A stretch of DNA of 64,000 nucleotides, taken from contig NW_004624732.1 in NCBI RefSeq assembly GCF_000247695.1, positions 17,174,477 through 17,238,476 of the forward strand, given 5' to 3'. Position 1 is the first letter of the stretch, and every line of letters starts with the position of its first letter. Below are positions 44,766 to 57,300 of this stretch, piece after piece. Source of the DNA: Heterocephalus glaber (Eukaryota > Chordata > Mammalia > Rodentia > Bathyergidae). The notes beneath the pieces are model-generated. The model searched no databases, was not told the origin of the DNA, and worked only from the letters and a program-made list of their open reading frames with translations. Made by a program: the position numbers and the translations under genes.

Positions 44766-45892
44766 CGGCAGGCCCGGGCCTTCTTCTTGCTGTCTGGGGT
44801 GTCCCTGACAGGGCTCTGCACTACTCAGCCTGGCTGCTTCACAGAAGCCATGCTTGCCAGTGTGGGGGACAGATGCTGGAAGGTCCCGAGTGTCCCCACC
44901 CCCAGCAGGAACACCCAGAGTCCGGCAGGGAGTCAGCACAGTCAGCTCTGTCTTCTGTGGCCCTGAGGAAGACGGCCAGGGAAGTGGAAGAGCAGGAGCA
45001 GAGAATAGCAGGGCTGCCAGGGAGCCAGGGGCCCACGGGACAGCACTGGTGCACAGCAGACAAGAGAAGGAGCCAAATGTAGACCAGACCAGCCAGGTCA
45101 GGTCCCAGTTTGGCCTCGCCACAGGCTCAGTGAGTTCTGTGCCAGGGTTTCCCTACCTGTGAAATAAACACTTAGTGCCTGCATGGAGATGGGTTCGTGG
45201 ACTTGTGGTACAGCTCTGCTGTAGGCTCTTTCCTACAGGAGGCTTCAGTGAGTCCTGTCACTTCCAGAGACCAGAAAAGGTCCTCCAGAGCCAGCTGGGC
45301 TGTTGCTCCTATTCCCACTGAGTGAATTGGTGGGCTTGAGGCCCAGCACAGAGCTTCTGAAGTCAGACCGGTAGAGGCTGGCTATCTAAGCCATCCGTGA
45401 GTGTCGGTGCCGGGATACTTGCAGCATGCCGTGCTGCAGCTGTGAGGGTCTCCTCTTCATCCTGGCTGTGGCATTGGGAGCACCCACTGCCTCCCTTCCC
45501 GTGCCCACTTGAAAAAAAGGCTTTGCCAGGTTCTCCCCAGGATCTCCAGGAAGTCCTTGGCCTCTGTGGCCAACAGCCCACATGTTCTGTGGACTGACCC
45601 CTCCTGAGACCCGTGAGACCAAGCCCCCAGGAACTGGAGGTCTGGGAGGAGCAGCGCAATGCTGATTGACAGGCTGTGTCCCTCAGGCGCTTTGACTCAC
45701 CCTCTTCCCCACCCCCACCAGCACCAGGCACCCCCCACGGGTTATCTGCAGGGAGCCTCAGAATGCTCACCTCTGTCCCTGCTGCAGAAGCCTCCTAAAG
45801 GTGATGCGTCTGTCCCCCAACCCAGCCTGCCTGCCCCATGGCCACTGTCTGGCATTTTATCTGTTTTCCTATGCCTTTTACACCACCTTTTT

Positions 45893-46060
45893 TTAAAAAA
45901 GCACTTTTCTGGTACTGAGGCTTGAACCCAGGACCATCACACCTAGCGACATCCCCAGCCCTTTTTAAATTTTGAAATGTTGCCCTGGCTGGGCTCAAAC
46001 TTGCCATCTTACTGGTCCCAGACAACTGGGATTACAGCTGTGCACTGCCACACCCAGTTC
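45893..46060 (-). mobile_element. B1-dID composite SINE, antisense
   Basis: Inverse ID half (GGTACTGAGGCTTGAACCCA, CTAGCGACATCCCCAGCCCT) followed by inverse B1 half (TGTTGCCCTGGCTGGGCTCA, CTGGGATTACAGCTGTGCAC). Confidence 0.85.
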
Positions 46061-46479
46061 AGACTACCTTTCACATCTTCACACAGCAGTGTCTCCACTC
46101 TGTTTTGATGTCACACAGTTTCTAGAACCTGTATTAAACAGTACTTAACCTCGCACAACCAGCTGTCTTACCCTCAACCTGTTTTTGCGATGTATCTGTG
46201 TTGGTCCGTGACATGCATATTTAATCCACAACCGGATTTAACATTGTGGTTGTCTAGACAGAGCTCCTTTCCCTCAGCTTTGTTCTGAGAGCAGCCAGGG
46301 GAGTTCTGCTTTGGCTGTCAACAGTCCAGGTGACAGTGACATGCCTGTCCACAGTTCTGTGTGCCCCTAGCAGTGGGCTAGAGGGTGGCCTGTCCTCAGC
46401 CCAGAGTGGTTCCTTCACCCTTGACCCTTCCTGGAGCTGAAATCTCCTGTCCTTTGGCCCAACAGGCAGCCATTTCTGC

Positions 46480-46700
46480 AGTCTGGTAGCCGCAATCAGA
46501 CCACTGTAGTCTTAGCACACACTTGCCTGCTGACTGGTGAGGTCATTTATTGGTGTGTTTACCGGCCCTAGTGGTATCCTCTGCTAGTTACCTATTTGTA
46601 CCTTTGTCCTGGGTTTTCCCGTGATATTGTTCATCCTTTTCCTATTGATGTGTAGGGTTCTTTGTGTATTCTGGTTCCATAGGTGATATGCCTGGTAGGT
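46480..46700 (-). mobile_element. Possible old LINE-1 fragment, antisense
   Basis: CCTATTGATGTGTAGGGTTC TTTGTGTATTCTGG resembles the antisense L1 motif seen better at 10740. Strongly diverged. Confidence 0.35.
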
Positions 46701-49574
46701 GTCACCTCTGCATTTCTACCCATTCCGCATGTGGCTCTGGGCCTGGGTGCAGCCTGTTCTGCAGCACTTGCCACAGTGTGTGCATGTGGGGAAGGTGTGC
46801 CTGCTGACCTCTGACCCCTATGGGACCTTGATGTTTGGGTCTTGGGCAGAGGCCCAGAAGGCTGGGTAGGTGGACAGATGGCTGACCGACCACTGTCCTC
46901 CCTGCAGCAGGACACTCCAGACCTTCCTCAGAGGTGCTTAGCAGTGTCCCAGGCAGCAGCTGTGTGAGCCAAGCCCTGAAAGCAAGCCAGCAGGGCCTCC
47001 TACCCTCAGCCCCATTTATTTGGGTCCTCTGAGACTAAATCAGAAGAAGGGATCTTGCAGCTAAAACCAGAGCCTGGACCCAGCTGCCTTGAAACCAAGG
47101 ACCCTTTCTCTCCCCTCCCAGTGGGCATGTGGACAGACCTCTCCCTGGTGACTCTTGCCTGTGTTGCACCCCCAACCTGGCCAGGGCACCAGATGCCTAC
47201 ACACTGTGCCTTAAAGTCCCCCATGACAATGACAACACTGTTCATCTGTCCATGCTGAGCCCAGCCAAGCCCTGCATCCCCATCCCCTCGGCATCATCTG
47301 CTCAGGCTACACACCCCCGCCCACACCCACCCCCCGCAGATGTGTGGACAAAGCTCCCAGCCCAGGACCGGAGTGTGTCATTGTGCCAGCCAAGGAGCAG
47401 ACCCCACCCCCCAGCTCGGACACAGCCAAGCAGCCAAACCCCTACATCTCCATCTGAATGAGAGTTAAAAAGCTCTTGCTGCTGGGCAGGGCCTGCAGGG
47501 CCTCAGCAACAAAGTGGGGCACGCAGCCCCTAGTGGCAGCAGGAGTGTCTGCCCTCTGAGTTTGGATAGCTACGACTCATATGTAACTACCTCTCTGGAG
47601 CTTTGGTGTCCTTGGGAAATAGCTTTGAGGTTTTGTGTTGCATCACCATATGGCAAGAGGCAGGATGGGGTGTTCTTCCAAGCAGCAAGGCTGTGGATGT
47701 TGGGTGCAGCGTGGCAATTTCTCCAGAATGCGAGTCGGGAGTTTTGCCACAGAGCCAGACCGCAGTTCAAGTGGATGCCTTGGGGAAGATGCTGTTAGGC
47801 AGCAGTGGAGCTGTGTAAGCATGTTACTGTGGGGAGCCTAGGCGCACAGGCTTTCCTGCCCTAGAGTCAGTTTTGAGTGATTGGCCATCAGGCTGGAAGC
47901 AAGGCATTAGGTCTAACATGCCAGCTCCAGAGAGGGTCGGGGCAGGTGGATGGGGGAAGGCAGAACAGATGGTCTCCAGGGGGCTGGGAGGTTTCTGCTG
48001 TCACCTGGAAGGAAGGAAAGGCCCTGCCTGGAGAACGGAGGCCTCAGCTGACCAGGCTCAGTCCAGCCCTCCTTCCTCCCCACATCCACCCCCCTGTATC
48101 CCACAGGGCCCAGCTGAGCTCTGCTTGGTAGGCAGGGCAGCAGCCTCTGTGCCTGTGGCTGGGGGCAGGTCCAGGCAAGTGCAGACAGAGGGCTGCTTTC
48201 AGTCCACATCCTGGAAGTTTGAGGCCCTCTGAGACACACTTCAAAACCACCCTGCATGCCTCGGGAAGCTGAGTCCTGCAAGGAGCGATTTGTTCCTCTG
48301 CTTTCCTGGAAGCTGGGCTGGCAGTATGCCCAGCGGAAAACCTCATTTTTATGAGAGGTGGTCTGGTTTCAGCCACATGGGTGAGAGGCAAGAGTGGGAT
48401 CCACGAGTGGCGCTATTCAGGGCAGAAGCACGTCACCCCCACCCCACTGCCGTTTTCAAGCAGTTGGGTTGAAAGAGGGCCCGGCAGGCATGAGTCTGCC
48501 TCAGTCAGGGCCAGGGAACACTACCAAGCCAGCAGAGGACAAACAGCCCAGAAACAAAACAGCTTAGGGCCCCCAGCACCTGGGGTGTCTTTCTTCTCCC
48601 TCAGTCTGTAGTGAGGCCCCCTCTTGCCTCGTGATCCCTTGCTATGCCCAGCAGACGCTCAGGAGACTCGAGCAGCAGAGGCCATGGAGCCAGTCCAAGG
48701 CACTAGTCTGAGGGCCCAGCACTTTGCACATGGCCCTATCTGAGTGGTGGAGTGGCATCACCTGGCGGGGCTCCCACACCAAGAAGCCCAGGAGGAGTCA
48801 GGCAAACCCCTCCAGTCCCTGTGGCTCAGCCTTGCTCTCTCTGTGTCCTCCCCAGCTTGGGCCCTGCCATCACCTGGTCTCTGTGTCCCCTGGCCTGTAC
48901 CTCCATGTCCTTTGTGGCCCAAGGAGGAGCTGAGTATGCAAAGGTGGCATGCGGACACAGATGGCATTGGATTTGCCCAACTGCCTCCTGTCCATGCACC
49001 ACATCACATGAGCTAGTCTGGGTCATCACAAGGGCTCCCAGAGCCTGGTTCAGTGGGTTAGCACGGAACTTGGGGTGATGGCACGTGGGGGTGTGAGGGT
49101 GCTTGGACACAGGAGAGATGCTGGGGTATTCCAGAGTGAGCCAGCTCAGTGGTGCTGTAGCCAGAACAAAGCTGTCCCCGCCACCATCCAGTTGTAGGAA
49201 AACTACCACAGGTGAGGGACTCACCAGTGTCCTGAGCTGGTCATAGCAGAAAGGTCTTCACCCTCCACAGGCCATGGGTCTTTCTAGAGCTCTGGGCTGA
49301 CATCCAATAACAAAGCTACCCACTGTTGGCCTGCCTACTGTCTGTAGCAGGCACTTGTTTCCTCCATCAGCTCAAGCCCAAGACAGGCTACTTGGGCTCA
49401 TGCAGTGTTCAGCATGAGCCCGAGAGTACTAGGGCTCTGTCCTGAGGGGCATGTGGGCCTCCCTCTGCCAAGCCTAGTCCCAGAGATGTTCCATCCCTGG
49501 GGAGCATCAAGCCCAAGACAGACCCCGAGCTTCTCAATGGCGAGGCCTGCTTTGGGAGGGCAGGCATGGCCAGT

Positions 49575-49945
49575 GGTGTCCCCAAGGGGTGGTCGAATGA
49601 GCTCTCTAGAGAAACAGAACCTGTAGGATGTCTGTGTAGGTAGACAGCAGATAGGTGGTAGGGGGTAATCGGGGATTTACTGTGGAATTGACTCGGTGAT
49701 TAATGAAGACAGGTGTTTCACAGCAAGCCAGATGTCTGCAATGTCGAGGCCCAGGGATGCCAACAGCATGGTCCAGTCTAAGGCCAGAGGCCTACTGACC
49801 TGGAGCTCTGATGTCTATAAGAAGAAGGAGTGTCCTGGCTCCACTAGAGAGCAAATCTGCCCTTTCTGTGCCTTTTTGTCCCATGCAGCTCTCCGCTGTT
49901 TATATGGAGCCCATCCACATGGAGTGAGGACGAGCCCTTATTCCG
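49575..49945 (-). mobile_element. Old mammalian interspersed repeat, class uncertain
   Basis: GAGCTCTCTAGAGAAACAGA ACC, then CAGTCTAAGGCCAGAGGCCT and TGCCTTTTTGTCCCATGCAG follow a repeat common in mammals, probably LTR-derived. Strand and class are my best guess. Confidence 0.4.
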
Positions 49946-49949
49946 TCAC

Positions 49950-50190
49950 CGACTGGCATGCCAGTTTCTTCCCCTCCCCTCCCTTGTTCCCCTTTTCATT
50001 TGAACATTTTCTTCCCATTTCACAATATCTATTATATATTTTGGTCCTTATTTACACTTCCAGTTTCTCACACCAGAGAAACCATGCAGTATTTACACAG
50101 GTATGTCCAGTTTATCTCACTTAAAAGTATGGTCTCAAGGTGCATCCATTTACCTAGCAATCTCTCCATTTTACCCACAGATACTCTCAG
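49950..50190 (-). mobile_element. LINE-1 3' fragment, antisense, related to 23025-23945
   Basis: CAGTTTATCTCACTTAAAAG and GGTGCATCCATTTACCTAGC are the inverse of the L1 just before the gap at 23369. The first part (TTTCACAATATCTATTATAT) should correspond to L1 sequence hidden in that gap. Confidence 0.65.
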
Positions 50191-52571
50191 ATATTGTGCC
50201 CCAATGCCCACAGCTCTCTCTGCAGTTGCCCTGTGTGCAGCGATACTGCTGGTGTGTGAGTGCTGATGGGTGTTCCTGAGGGAGAGGACTAGCTTCCTGG
50301 CTTGGGCAGAGATGTCTTCTGACTGGGGCTTGCCTGTCTAGGTGGAACACCCAGTGCACCCTGTGGGGGGCTGGACCCTCTACCTCCTGCCCACAGACCA
50401 GCAGAGACTTGAGTGAGCTGTTCAGATGGTGCAGATCCAGGCGAGCATGGTGCCCCAACTGCCCACATGGGCCAGGAAAACAGTGCCCTGGGATCCTGTC
50501 AGGGGCAGTGTTATTACCTGCAGCCCTCACCCATAAACACAAGTCCCTAAGGGCAGCCGCTCTCACTTGTGCACTCACCCACACACTGCCCTGTACATGC
50601 ACACACACATACACACATGCACTCTCCCGCAGCAGCATGCTTCAGAGTCACCAGTGACTCAGAAACATTCTGGAATGAGATTCCTTTTTCCTTACAAGTG
50701 GTTGGCACTTTGAGATGTTTCCTCCCATCCGGAAATCCCTTCCCACTCATCCCTGCTAAGAGCCAAGCAATTTTCCACTCGGTGGCTGGGCTGCTCCTGT
50801 ATCCTGAGCTCTCAGCCTTGTCCAGGATCAGAGAAGAAAGGTTTTGCAGGTGATGTGCACTGCAGACAGGGCAATGGCCTGGAGCCCACAGCAGGAGTAG
50901 GGGTGCTGCCTGCAGACAGTGGCTGTTCAGGAGGCTGTGACTGCGGTGACTGAGCACCCAGAAGCCCACACTACAGACACTGTGACCTTGGGGCTCCTTG
51001 CTGCCCCCCTAGAGGAAGGGGACCAGGGCTCTGCTATTGACATTGGCATTCCCCCCTAGGAGGGTGTGGTGGGTGGGCTGTCCCCCCACCCCCGTGTGGC
51101 CTCTGTCCTGAGGCTGCAAGGACTGGCTTCGATGACTGTGTAGGTGCTCCCTTTCAGGGTGGCCCTGTGGAGTGACAGGTGGGGAACAGCACACATAGCA
51201 CAGGCCCCAGTTGTGGGGTACTCTTTGCCCTCTACCCTGTGTCAACCTGTCTCTCCTCCCCCGTTTGTGGCCCTTGTTGAAGAGCTGGGTTACAGATGGG
51301 AGCTGGATCGACAGAATCGTAGGGGAGGGGCAGCTGCCACTCCCTTCTCATGAGGGTGGCCTCTAGGGGAGATAGCCTGCATCCCCCACCCCACCTTGCG
51401 GCCAGAGGCACAGGGCCAGGGCAGGCCAACTGGGGTTGGTGTGGGGAAGCTTCCATATGGTCCCGTCCCTGCCAGGGTGCAGGGTGTGAGGAGGGGCTGT
51501 GTGTTCTGTCTCTCAGCAGGAGCAGACACTTGCCCATCCCCCGCCCTGCCCTGCCCAACCAAAGCACAGAAACAGGGTTCTCTGCCAGATCCAAGGACAT
51601 TTCTTCCCCCTCCAGGACCAAGTGTCATGCCTTCAGTCTCCTCCCCTGAGAGCCCAAGATTATCCCACCCACCCACGTAGGAGGGAGAAGAGGTAAGTGG
51701 CCAATTTAGACCAGGCAGACCCTGTGCGTTCCCTAGTCCTTAATTAGGGACCGGCGACCGGCCACAGTCACTGCATCATGGGGGAGCCTATTTGGGCTCT
51801 TTTTTCTTGTTATAAAATATGCACAACATAAAATTGACCACATTAAGCATTTTTGAGTATACATTTCAGTGACACTAAGCGAATTCATCTTGTTTCTACA
51901 GCCATCAATGCCATCCACCTCCAGAACTTTTCATCATCTTCTTGACTCTGAACTCATTAAACTGAAATCCCCACTCCCCTTCCCAATTCCCCCAGAATGG
52001 CACCCGCCATTCTGTTTGCTGCCTGTGGGAACTCGACTCCACTAGGTACCTCATACAAGTGGAATCATATGACGTTTGCCTTTTTGTGACTGGCTTAGCA
52101 TAAAGCCTTCAAAGTTTGCCTCATGTGGTAGCATGTGTCAAAGGCCCCTGCCTTTTTAAGGCTAAATAATATTCCACTGTGTGTATTACCACACGTTGCT
52201 TACCTGTTCACTCATCAGTAAACACTTGGGTTGCTTCCATCCTTGTTACTGTGAACATGCTTGTACAAATACCCATTCCCATCCCTGCCATAGACTCTGG
52301 TGTGGCGGGGGGCAGTGAGGTATGTATCTAAAAAACGAATTGCTGAACCATATGGTAATGCTGTGTCTCAGTTTTTGAGGAACCGACGCACTGATTTTTC
52401 ACGGCAGCTGCACCATTTTACATTCTGACCCGGAATAATCAAGGCTTTCTATTTCTCCACATCCTTGCCAGCATTTATTTTCTGGGGAGTTTGCTTCTTT
52501 TGTTTTGACTCTGCCCAGAGGGGAGTGCAGTGACTGTTCGCAGGTGCATCCTCACTACTGATCCTTAGTGC

Positions 52572-52685
52572 CCACACCCAACCAATGCAGTAGTCTGTGG
52601 CCTGAACTTTCTGGGCTCAAGAGATCCCCCTGCCTCCGCCTCCTGAGTAGCTGGAACTACAAGTGCATGCTACCACACCTGGCTG
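52572..52685 (-). mobile_element. B1-type SINE, antisense, in L1
   Basis: CTTTCTGGGCTCAAGAGATC, CCTCCTGAGTAGCTGGAACT and ACAAGTGCATGCTACCACAC are the inverse of a 7SL-derived monomer. Confidence 0.8.
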
Positions 52686-53124
52686 GTTTCATTCTTTCTG
52701 TACCAGCCGTTCTGGTGGATGTGAATTGGTTCCCCCCAATTTTTGTCCCCCAATACCAACTGATGCCAACCGCCTTTCTGTGTGTGGGCTGACCCTGAAA
52801 AACTGCCTATTCAAGTTATTTGCCCAAGTCTTTATTCAGTTGTTTGGTGTTTTTGTTAAATCAGAAGATATTTTGGATATTGTTCTCTTATTAGATATAT
52901 TATTTGCAGACATCTGTCCTGTAAGTTGCTTTGCCACAAAGTTCAGAGTGTCCTTTGATGCACAAGTTTTTTGATGGTCAGTTTATATGTTTTCTTTTGT
53001 TGCCATATTCAGAAAACTATTGCTAGATCGAGTGTCATAAAGCTCTTCTATGTTCTGAGAGTTTTATAGGTGTAGCTCTTACTGTTTAGGTCATTGATGT
53101 GTTTTGAGTTGTTAGGTGTAGCGG

Positions 53125-53216
53125 TGTCCCAGGGCTGCAAATGTAGCTCAGTGATAGAGTGCATGCCTTGTGTGTGTCAGGCTCTGGGTTCTGTCCCTAG
53201 TACTGAAGGAAAAAGA
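53125..53216 (+). mobile_element. Older ID-type SINE in L1
   Basis: GGGCTGCAAATGTAGCTCAG TGATAGAGTGCATGCC and GGGTTCTGTCCCTAGTACTG with an A-rich tail. It carries the TGATAGAG form of the A-box region, as in the dID halves, not the TGGTTCTG form of the younger IDs. Confidence 0.85.
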
Positions 53217-53696
53217 AAACTGATGCATTCAACTTTACTCTTTTGTGTGTGATTTCCAGCTTTCCCATTCTTTTCTAAGTGTTGAAAAGACTGTCCTTTC
53301 CCAATGAACAGTCGTGGCACCCTTTTTGAACACCGTCTATCCACACATATACCAGTATTTATTTCGAGGCCCTCTAATCCCTTGGTTTCTGTCTCCATGC
53401 CATGCTACACTGGTTTACTTACTGCAACTTTATAGTAAATTTTGAAATCTGGGAATTCGAGTCTTCCAACTTGGTTCTTATTTATCAAGTGCTTTGGTTA
53501 TTTGAGGTTCCTTGAAATTCCATGTGAATTTTAGGATGTTTTTCTTTGTGTATAGGGAATGGTTTGGGGTTATGATACTGTGTTGTACCTTTAGATTTGT
53601 TTGAGGGAGTATTATACCTTTCTTAATGATACTAGGTCTTCGAGTCCATAAGCATACGGTGTGTTTCCATTTATTGCTGTCACCTTCCATTTCTTT

Positions 53697-53794
53697 TTTT
53701 TTTTTTTTTTTTTTTTTTGGTGCCAGGGATCAAACTCAGGACCTTGAGCTTGCAAGGCAAGCACCGGAACCACTGAGCTAAATCCCCAGCCCTT
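53697..53794 (-). mobile_element. ID SINE with long A-tail, antisense, in L1
   Basis: A run of over 20 T, then GGTGCCAGGGATCAAACTCA and CCACTGAGCTAAATCCCCAG. A perfect 16-bp duplication CACCTTCCATTTCTTT lies at 53681-53696 and 53795-53810. The long uninterrupted tail indicates youth. Confidence 0.93.
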
Positions 53795-54094
53795 CACCTT
53801 CCATTTCTTTCACCGTTGTATGATAGCTTTCAGTTTATAAATGGCTCACTTCCTTGGTTAAGTCTCTAAGGTTTTCTTCTTTTTCTTTTGTTGGTATTGT
53901 AAATGGGATTGCTTCTATTCGTTTCCTTTTGATATTGTTTATTGTTAGTGTATAGAAATACAACTGATTTTATTTTGATTTACATCTTACAAAATTGCTA
54001 GGTTAGTTTAATAACTCTAATTTTTTTGTGGATCCTTTGGATTTTCTATATATAAGGCCATGTCATCTGCAGAGATTACTTTTCCCTTATAGTT

Positions 54095-54378
54095 TGGGTG
54101 CTATAAAAAGTGCCACTAACCAGGGCCTTAAACACTGATTTCTCATGGAAATAAGAGACTGGGAAGTCCAAGATGAAAGGGCTGGGAAGTTGAGCGCCGG
54201 CCTTCTTGGCCCATACCCTGTGTCTGTCCTCACAAGGCCAAAAGAGAGAGGGGGTCACACTGGTGCACTCGTGGTCCATCCAGGGGACTGATGACCTCCC
54301 AGAGGCCCCACCTTTAATACCATCACAGTGGGACTCGGGGCTTCCACGAGCATCCAGTCCATAATGGTGGCCTTTATT
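54095..54378 (-). mobile_element. LTR-like old repeat inserted in L1, class uncertain
   Basis: AGACTGGGAAGTCCAAGATG, GTGTCTGTCCTCACAAGGCC and CCAGAGGCCCCACCTTTAAT follow a well-known mammalian repeat, probably LTR-derived. L1 sequence continues on both sides. Confidence 0.5.
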
Positions 54379-57300
54379 CTCTTCCTAGTTTGTTGAATGT
54401 TTTTGTCATGAAAGCAGGTTGAATTTTGTCACATTTTTCTTCTGTATTAGTTGACCTGTGGGGTTTTTTTTTTCCTTCATTCTGTTTATGGAGCATATAA
54501 CATTGATTGAATTTCAGATTTTGAAACATCTTGAACCCTCCTTGCATTCCAGGGATCCCCTAGTCATGATATAGACTCACTTTAGTATGCTGTTGAATTC
54601 AGTTTCCAAGTATGTTGTTGAAGGTCTTTGCATTAGCATTCGTAAAGGATCTCAGTGTCTGATTTTCTTGTGTCCTTGTCTGGCTTTGGTATTGGGTTAA
54701 TGCTGACCTCAGGGGACCTAAGGACCTTCCGGAGAGCCTGTCTTTAGTCCTGGGCACATGCTGGGAGTGGACAACAGGTGCCGCCTGGCTGTGTGGCTCT
54801 GGCAGGGACCTCTATTTCACTGTGCCTGCCTTCTGGACCTTGAATGGTGGGACTCAGTATCCCCAACCTGGGGTGGGGTGAAGACCAAATGAATAGGTTG
54901 GTACCAACTGTTGGAAGGTGCCTGGACCTACTGTTAGACATCATGTCACAGCATGATCATGCCAGCACCATCTGTCCTGCAAGGAAGGACTGGGGCTCAG
55001 TGTCCATCCCTTACTGGGCACCCCAGCCCCTCTGACTTCATACCCTTGCCTTCCTGCCTTCAAGGAGAAGAATGGAGGGGGTGGGGAGTTGGGGTGGGTC
55101 TCGAGCCCACTGGGCCTTGAAGCTGGGTATCAGGGCAGCTGCTCTTCGTATTTTCCTCATTCCTCCTGGAGCCCACCTGGAGCTGTGTCCCCGAGAATTA
55201 GCACACATGTCCCTGAAGGAAAGGATTTCAGGGAGCAGGGCCTGCCTGCCCACGCCCTCACAGCCAGGGACTTCCCAGAGCCAGGGTGTGGGAAGGTAGC
55301 CCAAGACCCTCTGCCCCTCTCCACCACCACCCCGCCCCGCACTCCCACACACACACCCTCATGGCCTGTACCTTCCCATGGCATCCTGGTCAGCATCTGA
55401 TTTCTCCAGGGTGGGCCTGGCGCTCACCACCAGCCTTCTCTCTTCTTGGGTCGCATTCCTCCCCCTCCCCAGGCCCTGGAGGCTGAAAGAACACCATCCC
55501 AAAAGTAGCCAGGGCCACAGCTGTGGGTTGGGTGCCAGACCGTGGTGGCTGCCCTAGATGGACTCAAGGTTGAAGGCAGGCAGCCTGGAGAACAACAGGT
55601 GCCTACAGCAAGATCCAGTGTAGGCTGTAGCCTGGCGCTGTGGCTATGGGTGCTTCCTGGGACGTGCTGATGGGCATGGCAGAGTTGTGAACTGTCACTG
55701 CTGTGGTCTGCTTCTATAGGAAGCTAGGGGCAAGAGGCAGTGGTCTGTGGAGTTTGGGGCAGGTGTCCAGCAGGGGTCTAGGACAGGTGTGAGCTCAGGC
55801 ATACTCACTCTAGGACCCAAGGAACAGACCCCAACCTGCAGCCTGGGACCCAGGGGTTCAGCATCTGCCTCACCCAGCATGGCCATTTTATGGTCTAAGC
55901 CCGGCAAAGGGGCCTTCTCTCAGCTTCCTGCCCCCAGGCTGGTTGTCAGCCTGGCAGCAGCCCAGACACAGGTGCTCAGGTGCAGTGTGACTCGACTTTC
56001 CTCACTGGAGGTCTGAGGCCGTCCTGCTGTCCTCTCCTCACCTGTCTGCCCCAAGGGCCATTCGAACCTGGGAGGAATTCGATTCAGGGGCGGTAGATTC
56101 TGGGAAATCAGCAGCTGCTCTCCAGACCTCCACTGCTCTAGACACACAGCTCCTCAGTTCTCATGCCAGGAAAGTGCCTGTCAGTGGGGACTGCGGTCCC
56201 CATCACAGCTGATTCTGCTCTTGGTTCTGTGGAGTAGCTGTCGTGACTGTTTCTTGCTTAGCATCATTCCAGGCCAGAAGAGGAAAGCAGCACAGTGCTG
56301 CCTGGGAGCCATGCTCCCCCTCCACAGGGTACAGGGCTTGAGTGGGGCATGGGGAGAGGGGAGCTGAGCCAGGGGCAGCTCTGCTGGACCCGGGCACAGA
56401 AACCACGTCGGCTATGCAGGGAAGAGACTGAGCACCGAAGTCCCCAAACTCATGTGGGCAAGCACCCAGGTGATCTCCAAGGCCTTGTGCAGCAGGAGTA
56501 GGGGAGAGCCAGACAATGGGAGTTGCCCCCAACATGCAGAAGGGAACCTTCAGCCATGCCCGGCAGCAGCAGGCATGGGGCTCTCAGAGGAGATGAGGTT
56601 GGGTGGGGCCCTGCATCAAGGCTGGGACCTAGATCCTGAAAGGGAAGTATCCTCAACCCCTGCCCCTCCAGAGCCCCTCAGGAGTGCTGGGAGGTCCAGG
56701 TCTCGGGTTAACTCCCTGCAAGGGGACAGCTGCACAGGCCAGGTAGAGGGGTCAGTATGTGGGGTGGCCCATGGCCCCATCCTGAGCACCTCCTAGAAGC
56801 CCTGCCTGAAGCATAAGGACACAGATGTCTCCAGGTGGTGACCTTGGTTGGGCTGGGGCTGGAGCAGGGGAAGCAGGATCTGTCCTCGGGACACAGCCAT
56901 CAGTCCTGCCTTCAGGAGGTCTGCTCTCTGTGACCTGTGCCAGGCCTGGGACCCTGCACGGCAGCTCCTTGGCCTTCTGCCCTGGGTGGTCTCTGGGTTC
57001 TTTCACACTCCGCAGTCCAAGCCTGAGGTGCCCTGCTCTCTCACTGCTCTTGCCCTTCCTCCAGGCCTCGTGTTGGAACGTCCTAGTGTCCACACCCTGT
57101 CGGTGCAGGTAGGCATGTCCCGGTCACAGGAGTGGCAGTGACCACGGTGTGGACAGGTAAAGGCTGGGCCCAGCCCCCAGCCAGTGGCTGCCTCCCACCT
57201 CGCGTCAGGTGTCCTTGTGTGTGAGTCAGCCCTCCCTTTCAGTGGGAACTGTCAGCTGATGGCCACCCTGCCCGCCCTTCCTCCTGCCCTCATGAGTCAC

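Larger units (their letters stand above)
51785..54715 (-). mobile_element. Large old LINE-1, antisense, with later insertions
   Basis: Antisense L1 3' UTR (TAAAATTGACCACATTAAGC, CAAGTGGAATCATATGACGT, TAATATTCCACTGTGTGTAT) leads into antisense ORF2 (GTGTCCTTTGATGCACAAGT, GAGAGTTTTATAGGTGTAGC, CAACTTTATAGTAAATTTTG, CTTTGTGCCTGT-like parts, and near 54690 TTTGGTATTGGGTTAATGCT). It is broken by a B1-type SINE (52572-52685), two IDs (53125-53216, 53697-53794) and an LTR-like repeat (54095-54378). Frames are heavily eroded. Confidence 0.8.
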
